Of a DNA stretch of 64,000 nucleotides, positions 58,553 to 64,000 are shown in pieces. Source of the DNA: Scedosporium boydii (lineage: Eukaryota > Ascomycota > Sordariomycetes > Microascales > Microascaceae); contig NJFT01000051.1 in NCBI GenBank assembly GCA_002221725.1, forward strand, positions 124,001 to 188,000. The letters run 5' to 3'. The translations under genes were made by a program, and so were the position numbers. A model generated the notes under the pieces. The model saw only the letters and a list, made by a program, of their open reading frames with translations. It did no database searches and was not told the DNA's origin. Each line of letters starts with the position of its first letter. Position 1 is the stretch's first letter.

Positions 58553-59828
58553 GCAAGACATTCACAGGGTGCGATGCGGCGGGACTCGACTACCCTTGGG
58601 TTCCGAAGGTTTTATTTCATGGGTGGATATTTTCAATTGCGCTTCTTCCCACTGTGGCTTCTGGAATGGCGTACGAGGATGGTTTTCCCCGGGTTGCTTT
58701 GGTCATTTTATTATTATACTAGGTCTTCCTGATGGTGGTTTGGGGTGGCAGTTTGCAATTTTGGCAGGTGAATCAACGGACTTGATACCCCTCTTCTTCC
58801 TCCAATGTAGTGTTTTATGGTATGATGCTTGTCGACGTGCGTTGCTCCCTTGGTTGCTGCATATCATGCCCATCTCTCCTACTTAAAGCCAGCTGATACA
58901 GCCCACCAAGGTCAAGGGACACCACTCCGTGAAAGGAACTACGCACGAAGGTCTCGTCAACATCAAGACGCAGCAGAAAGGTGACAAGCAAACGACGAGC
59001 CTCTTTTCATTTTACCAGAAACCAAAGATTGACAGGTCTATCATTTGCGGGCCCCGACGAGAATCAATTGACGAAGCGCCAAGGGAGAAAATTAGAAGAA
59101 ACAAGTCCGCCTCCATTGAAACCCAGGTTTTAAAGCTCCCGGACCGGACGGGTCAAGAAGTCGAGAAAGAACTAAGATACATATGAGAGAATTTTTGGCC
59201 GAATGGAGTGAATAGAACAAAAGAAGCTGGAAAGAAATCGGAAAAGAAGAAGAGAGAAAATTCATCGTCCACAAAAATAAGGGGGTATTTTAAATCGCCT
59301 TCTGCGTTTTCAACCAATCTCATCCATGAATCGCTACTGAGGCCGGAGGAAAACCAAGGTCGAAACACCGCAAGACATGCGCCAAGATGCATCGCTTAGC
59401 TGGGCGTCTGGCCGTTTATACCCACCGTGATTTATGTATCCATCAATTAGCAGAAAAAATGGGATCAAAACAAGGAATGCCTGTCGTGCGACTCGTGATA
59501 GGGGTGGCGGTACTGGGGATCCGTGAAACGCGAATCTTTGAGCATTCTAACCCTCCAAGAGCGCCACCCAACCCTTCCCCAGGTGCAAGAGAAGTGTGCC
59601 AGAAAAAGTGAAGAAAAGAAAGGGAGAAAAAAGGACATACGAAACCAAAGAACAAAGGGGGTATGCTGCAGTATTCAACCTCGACAACATGACGAAAAAA
59701 AAAAAGAAAAATGAGAGTTTGGGAGGAGATCTGATCTGCCCGGGAATCAAAAAGGCGTACCATGAATGCCACCTGAATGGTTTAGGGTATGGTTCATCAA
59801 CAAGGAAAAGACAATCTAGCTCGCCCTT
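58553..59828. other. Convergent 3' region, 1.3 kb
   Basis: Lies between the 3' ends of the TRF-like gene (+) and the AspE septin (-). A/G-rich stretches (59200-59280, 59610-59720) fit septin 3' UTR on the other strand. Open frames are under 130 codons and unrecognised. Confidence 0.5.
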
Positions 59829-61404
59829 CTATATTCGGTGGCGCGTTTGTCCGTCCCGAAGCTTCAATCTGCTCGTCCTCCATCCCTCATACCACTGTTC
59901 TCGGCTAGCTTCACGGAGCTCGGCACGCCACTCACTGAAGACGGCATCCTTAAGACGGGTGAAATCGCAGTGTTCTTCATTGTAGGGATCGGCGAAACCC
60001 CAGGGGAATTGGCGGCCGATAACGCCGGGTTCGTAAAGGTCTGGGCTGATGATGGAGAGGGGCAGGAATGTGACATCCTCCTCAGCAGCCTCCTCCTTCT
60101 CTGCTTTGTGACGGCGGACGGAATCGTCGGAACCCTGACCGGCCTCCTGGCCTTCGTTCCCCTGAATAGGGAGTCCTTCTCCGGGTGCCGAATCAGAGCC
60201 GGCGTCCGACTGCACAGCATCCTCATCAACCTCATCGATCCGGCTGGAACCAGCCGAGCTGCCATCTTCGTCATCGAGCGCCAGAGACTCCAGTGGGTCG
60301 AGGTTAGCTTTCTTGATGCTGCTCCATACACTGCGTTTCAAGGCGGCCATGTGCTTCGTGGTGATCGTATCGGCCTTGGAAATAACGGGGATTACCGTCG
60401 TCTTCCCTTGGAGGGTCCTCATAACCTGAAGATCGAGGTCGTCGTCCAAAGCACCCGGGTTTCGTGCATCGCTGATACCGTTATGGCCGTTCGAGTAGAT
60501 AGACTTCGCTGCTGCAACGTTACGGTCGAGCCGGCTGGGATCGAGGACCAAGAAGACGGCGTGAATGTGGGTGTCCTGGACGCCAGGCGACCTGACTACC
60601 TTCATCTCCTCTGCAAAAGTTTCCTCGAACTTGCTCTCCAAAAAGGCGGACATCTCTCTGAGCTGCAGATCAACTACGTTCTTTTCGAGGCCTTCAGAAT
60701 CCCAGAGTGTAAGTCCCACCCTCTCACCGTCAATCTCAGTTTCGAGATAGTGAGGAATGAAATTGCCCGAGGGCGGGGCATGGGGAGTAAAATCGTCTTC
60801 TTCAGCTCTCTTAGCTCTCTTCTTGGGTGGCAGGGCAAGGGCGGTCTTGAGGAACTCGAGGAAGGATGTCTTGCCAGAGTTTCGGGTACCGATGATTAGG
60901 ATACTAAATTAGACGCCATGTCAGTATAGACAGTATTATCGAATCAGAGCTCTGTGTGGGAGGTCGCAAGACGTACTTGAATGGGGTAGGATCCTTGCGT
61001 CTGCGGACCCTCCTAGGGCTATTGATAGTGCTAATCGCACTGCTGGCATAACTGTACCGACCCCGATGGGTCATGCTCTCGGTACGCGCATAGGGATCCC
61101 ACGGCGTATTGGGGACCGGCGGAGGGGCGGGGACGGCTGTCAGGGGTCCCCGTCCGGGGTCAATTGAGGGGCGAGCGGAATAGAGATCAGTCGTGCCGGA
61201 AATGATGGAGACCGAGTCGGGTCGTAATTCGGTGCCGAAACTGTTTGACAGTTGCTCGTGACCTCGATAGACATCGGGAAGTTTGGGGGCGACCTTGGAG
61301 ACAGAAGGCTGGCGCTCGGCGTCCTTGGCCTTGCGGGACTTGAGGTCCCCAGACTTGCTTCGACGGAGAAGCATACCGAGACTAGAACGGCGGGGCGGCG
61401 TCAT
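59829..61404 (-). CDS. aspE: Septin, AspE-type (filamentous-fungus specific)
   Basis: Exons 60977-61404 and 59829-60903 (minus strand; intron GTACGT...TAG) give 500 aa. Septins are GTP-binding filament proteins that organise septa, hyphal tips and branches; AspE-type septins occur in filamentous ascomycetes. The P-loop IIGTRNSGKTS follows the intron (about 145-155). The switch II position reads LTLWDSEGLE instead of the usual DTPG, and the G4 motif is VISKADTIT. An acidic insertion of about 80 residues (DDEDGSSAGSS to EEDVTF) interrupts the distal GTPase fold. No C-terminal coiled coil is visible, unlike core septins. The N-terminal 140 residues are basic and Ser/Pro-rich. Loss of canonical G3 suggests weak or no GTP hydrolysis. 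Family call strong, symbol by similarity. Confidence 0.85.
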
Positions 61405-63567
61405 TCTTGTCAGCGTAAGGCATTAACAGGGAAACTATCTTCCGCTAGGCTGCGAATTCGTGTACCTTGCGGAAGAGTAACCACGCGGGTGATATGCCTG
61501 CTAACGACGGCTATTTGATGAAGCGTAGATTCGATCGACGTAGCGTTGCCGTTGATGCTTTTCACGACGCGGGTTGATGGCAGCGCGATGAGGGAACGAA
61601 GGTGGATCGCACGGGTTGCAGCAACCAACCAACACTAGAGGGGGGGGTTTGAAGACCAAATTCCTAAGCTGAGCGAGCACACGTCGTCGTCTGTGCGCAC
61701 GATGAATACGAATCAAGGAATAGATGGCGCAGCCAGGTCGTAAAAGAAGATGGGGTATCGATGAATGATAACCTGCACATGAGAAGTTGTTAGCTGTGGC
61801 TGATGAACCCGTCTCCTGATGAGACCCCAAATCCGAAACGATAGATCGAAGGGCAGGGTAAGCGGTCATCGAATAACCATCCACGCCCCCAATTAATATA
61901 TGCTTCGCGTTCGCCTGCCGACTCCAATCAATGCGCTGCGCATCATTGGCCACAGAGTCCAAAATGGGTATCTGTGCTGCAAGAGTGCAGAAGCTCGTTA
62001 TCCACCCGAGAAGGTCTAAAAGGGTGCGCGCGGAGTGGTTGCCCAACCCCTGTTGAAGCTTAGAGCTCGACGGGACTCTTGGGTTGAGGTCTCCTCCAGC
62101 CATGCTTCACGCGCACTTTAATTCTCTTGCGATGCAGTCAAGAGATCGACGTCACGGGTGAAGTTGTGAGGTCTGGCCCGCAAATAAGGCGGACGGGTGG
62201 ATTCACAAAGAAAAGCATGTTTCGAAACATGGGCGTTGGGGGTGAGCACTAGCTCCAGGGGTAGGAAAAACGAGTACAGGATTAATCGAACATTGGCAGC
62301 GTCCGGTGATGTGCTCGAGACGCACGATGTAAACTCACCTGGCTTGATCCTGTCCAGTTCGTAGAGAAATTCGTTTATTGGGAGAAAGGATGAAGAAAAG
62401 AAATGCTGGCGATATCAATCGCAGGGAATGGGCGTTTCTAGAATAGGGGGTCGAGGTGGGACTCTGATGCTCGGCGCAGCTTCGACTTCAACCGACCATC
62501 CGCAAGGTCGATTGGCTAACAAGGGTGTCAGGGCGGATATGGCTCTAGAACGAATGGATTCGCTGATAGCTCGGAATCACGCGAGGATTGTCTCAGCAAG
62601 TCGGACTTGGATCTGGGGCTAGAAAATCGCGGTTGACTGGTGAACTCCAAATTGGGGGGAGACCAGGTGTTTCCGCGACGGTCAGCAGAGAACGGGTTGG
62701 AAGCGAGGTCGCGCGAGAGACGTTGGTGGTGCCAGGCAGCGCAGGACGACCCGAGACTAGGTGGATCAAAACCGGGGTAAAGAGGGTAAGAAGAAGTAAA
62801 AAAAAAAAAAAGTAAAACAATGACAGATAAAGATTTTGAAAGACTGTTTTACTTTATTTCTCAGTCGAATGCAGCTTGCATTGCAAACGATGCGAAGTGA
62901 AGAAAAAAGGTTGAAGGGAAAACGCGTTGAAGGATCCTTGCCAACTGTGAGAATTCAGGGAGGAAAGAACAATCTGGGCCGGCATGACACACCAGACAGG
63001 ATAGCCAGGAACACACAGGACAGGAACCACCCACTTTTGCTCTGATGTTGGAAGGGAGCAACCGACTGGAAATGGGCAGGAGGGGGTAAGAAGGCAGGCA
63101 GGAGCTAATCGATGCGGATGACACGCCTAGACTACACACCTACATACACACCTCAGGTACGAAGTACACTGTCTTGTCTGGCGTGTCTTGCTGGTGGAGT
63201 GTACGAAGTACATGCGTTACCAGGGTTGTACGGAGGAGTAATTATCTTCTCGCCTCGCATCAAATCAATCCGTCAATCCATCAAATCAGTTCAATTCGTA
63301 GTGTAAGTACGAAGGTACCAGGTATCCAGGTAGGTACGTGGAGGTGCCTGAGTCTCTTCCCTCCTTCGTAGTCCAGCTCCTCATCAGGTCGATTCCGCCG
63401 AGCTCCTCCACTGTATTATGTACAATGAAACAAAGCCCAGTACTAACCCAGGTACCCGGGCCAAGACTCTGGGGGTAGTTTTGGGACTGACTCCACTAAG
63501 ACTCGACAAGAAAATGCCCCAAGCCCGAGCTGGGCTGGCTGGATCCTCGCTTCCTCGATGCAAATAA
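61405..63567. other. Septin upstream region and intergenic DNA
   Basis: About 2.2 kb. The septin leader may be spliced: on the minus strand a GTGAGT donor at about 62338 and CAG acceptors near 61775 would remove about 560 nt. The 200-codon frame 61501-62103 (-) has no family signal and is probably leader. An A13 run lies at 62798-62810. From 63150 to 63320 there are several GTACGAAGTAC words. No gene supported. Confidence 0.45.
63157..63318. repeat. Cluster of GTACGAAGTAC words
   Basis: Exact copies at 63157-63167 and 63201-63211 and a one-base insertion variant GTACGAAGGTAC at 63307-63318, within about 160 bp. The word is two palindromic GTAC tetramers around GAA. Single copies occur in other intergenic regions of this window. 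Confidence 0.65.
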
Positions 63568-63946
63568 CTACATCCTTAGTACTTGTCCATCATTCACTTC
63601 AGACATGCATCTGGGCAATGATGCACGAAGATACTGCATGTTGAGTGTTAACAATTTCAATCTCTCCTCGAGCCGCTGGCGCTCGACCAGTAGCTGAGAA
63701 ACAGGATTTTCTCGAAGCATAGTTAAGCCCTGCGCAATGCAGATCTTCAAGCCCGATCTCGCCTTATTACTTCGTACCTACAACTAGGACGAAAAGGAGT
63801 CAATTTTTCCTCTCGAACACTCACGATCCCGGCATCACCCCTCTCCAATTCCTTTCCTCGGTAGAGTCGAACACGGGGGGAGTTCGGCGCGGTTAGTTTC
63901 ATCCTCTCCCTCAGAAACCACAGGATGACCGAATGGATTGATTCCA
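63568..63946 (-). CDS. 3' part of an unknown gene running off the right edge
   Basis: Two minus-strand exons can be drawn: 63825-63946 (entered after a CTAAT...CAG acceptor) and 63568-63777, separated by a 47-nt GTGAGT...TAG intron. The rest lies outside the window. The joined peptide includes SIHSVILWFLRERMKLTAPN and, in the last exon, a charged Leu-rich helix (LLVERQRLEERLKLLTLNMQ) that could be a coiled coil. I do not recognise the family. The sequence GTACGAAGTA at the start of the last exon is the same word that recurs in intergenic DNA, so the exact acceptor is uncertain. The call rests on splice signals and coding-like composition only. Confidence 0.45.
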
Positions 63947-64000
63947 CTGCTCCAGCCAGGTGATATTAGGGGCTATATCACTACCACCGGTACGCAATGC

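Noticed and set aside
61501..62103. 200-codon minus-strand frame upstream of the AspE septin
   Set aside because: Same strand just before the septin start with splice-like sites inside it; better explained as a 5' leader with introns than as a protein.
1..64000. tRNA, rRNA, CRISPR arrays, terminal inverted repeats and integrase or transposase genes
   Set aside because: Looked for tRNA B-box words, long direct-repeat/spacer arrays and transposase or reverse-transcriptase motifs; none found that hold up.

Overview
The window looks like a piece of nuclear chromosome from a filamentous ascomycete (Pezizomycotina, most likely a sordariomycete). Genes lie on both strands, are broken by short GT-AG introns (about 47 to 150 nt, often with CTAAC-type branch sites) and are separated by CT-rich promoters. 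The gene set includes lineage markers: an AspE-type septin, a DLDGD-type (SAD-1-like) RNA-dependent RNA polymerase, fungal telobox Myb proteins and a DUF7704-like membrane protein. I see no plasmid, phage, CRISPR, rRNA or tRNA signature and no intact transposon. All gene models are spliced by eye, with phase checked at every junction.

Layout, left to right: acyl-CoA thioesterase (+, 313-1395); secreted alpha/beta-hydrolase-like protein (+, 3197-4411); 4-coumarate/acyl-CoA ligase (-, 4637-6845); AlkB-like dioxygenase with duplicated cysteine motifs (+, 9913-12255); GPI-type aspartic protease (-, 12904-14789); ATP12 (-, 16518-17775); EFR3 (-, 18801-22461); acyl-protein thioesterase (-, 25333-26292); pantothenate kinase (+, 28102-29779); AIM11 (-, 30584-31162); small 2OG-Fe(II) oxygenase (+, 31776-32908); RdRP (-, 33064/33559-38725); D-lactate dehydrogenase (-, 40046-42150); a 7.6 kb stretch with no recognisable gene; ribosomal protein eS4 (-, 49808-51000); a nonsense-broken DEDDh nuclease (+, 51656-52453) between direct repeats; a double-Myb telobox protein (-, 52711-54378); DUF7704-like membrane protein (+, 54977-55597); a TRF/Taz1-like telobox protein (+, 56231-58552); AspE septin (-, 59829-61404); and the 3' end of an unknown gene leaving the right edge (-).

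Functional themes: (i) acyl-CoA metabolism on the left, where a thioesterase and a CoA ligase both end in the peroxisomal tripeptide AKL; (ii) mitochondrial and CoA functions (ATP12, AIM11, D-lactate dehydrogenase, pantothenate kinase); (iii) plasma-membrane and cytoskeletal organisation (EFR3, acyl-protein thioesterase, AspE); (iv) nucleic-acid biology on the right (RdRP and two telobox Myb proteins 2 kb apart).

The most unusual signals are an in-frame UAG in the RdRP followed by 164 more codons that carry the same repeated acidic 'LIDI' motif as the upstream tail; a nuclease gene whose three catalytic motifs stay in one frame but are separated by two stop codons; and a diverged duplicate of the 3' end of the double-Myb gene on the far side of that nuclease.
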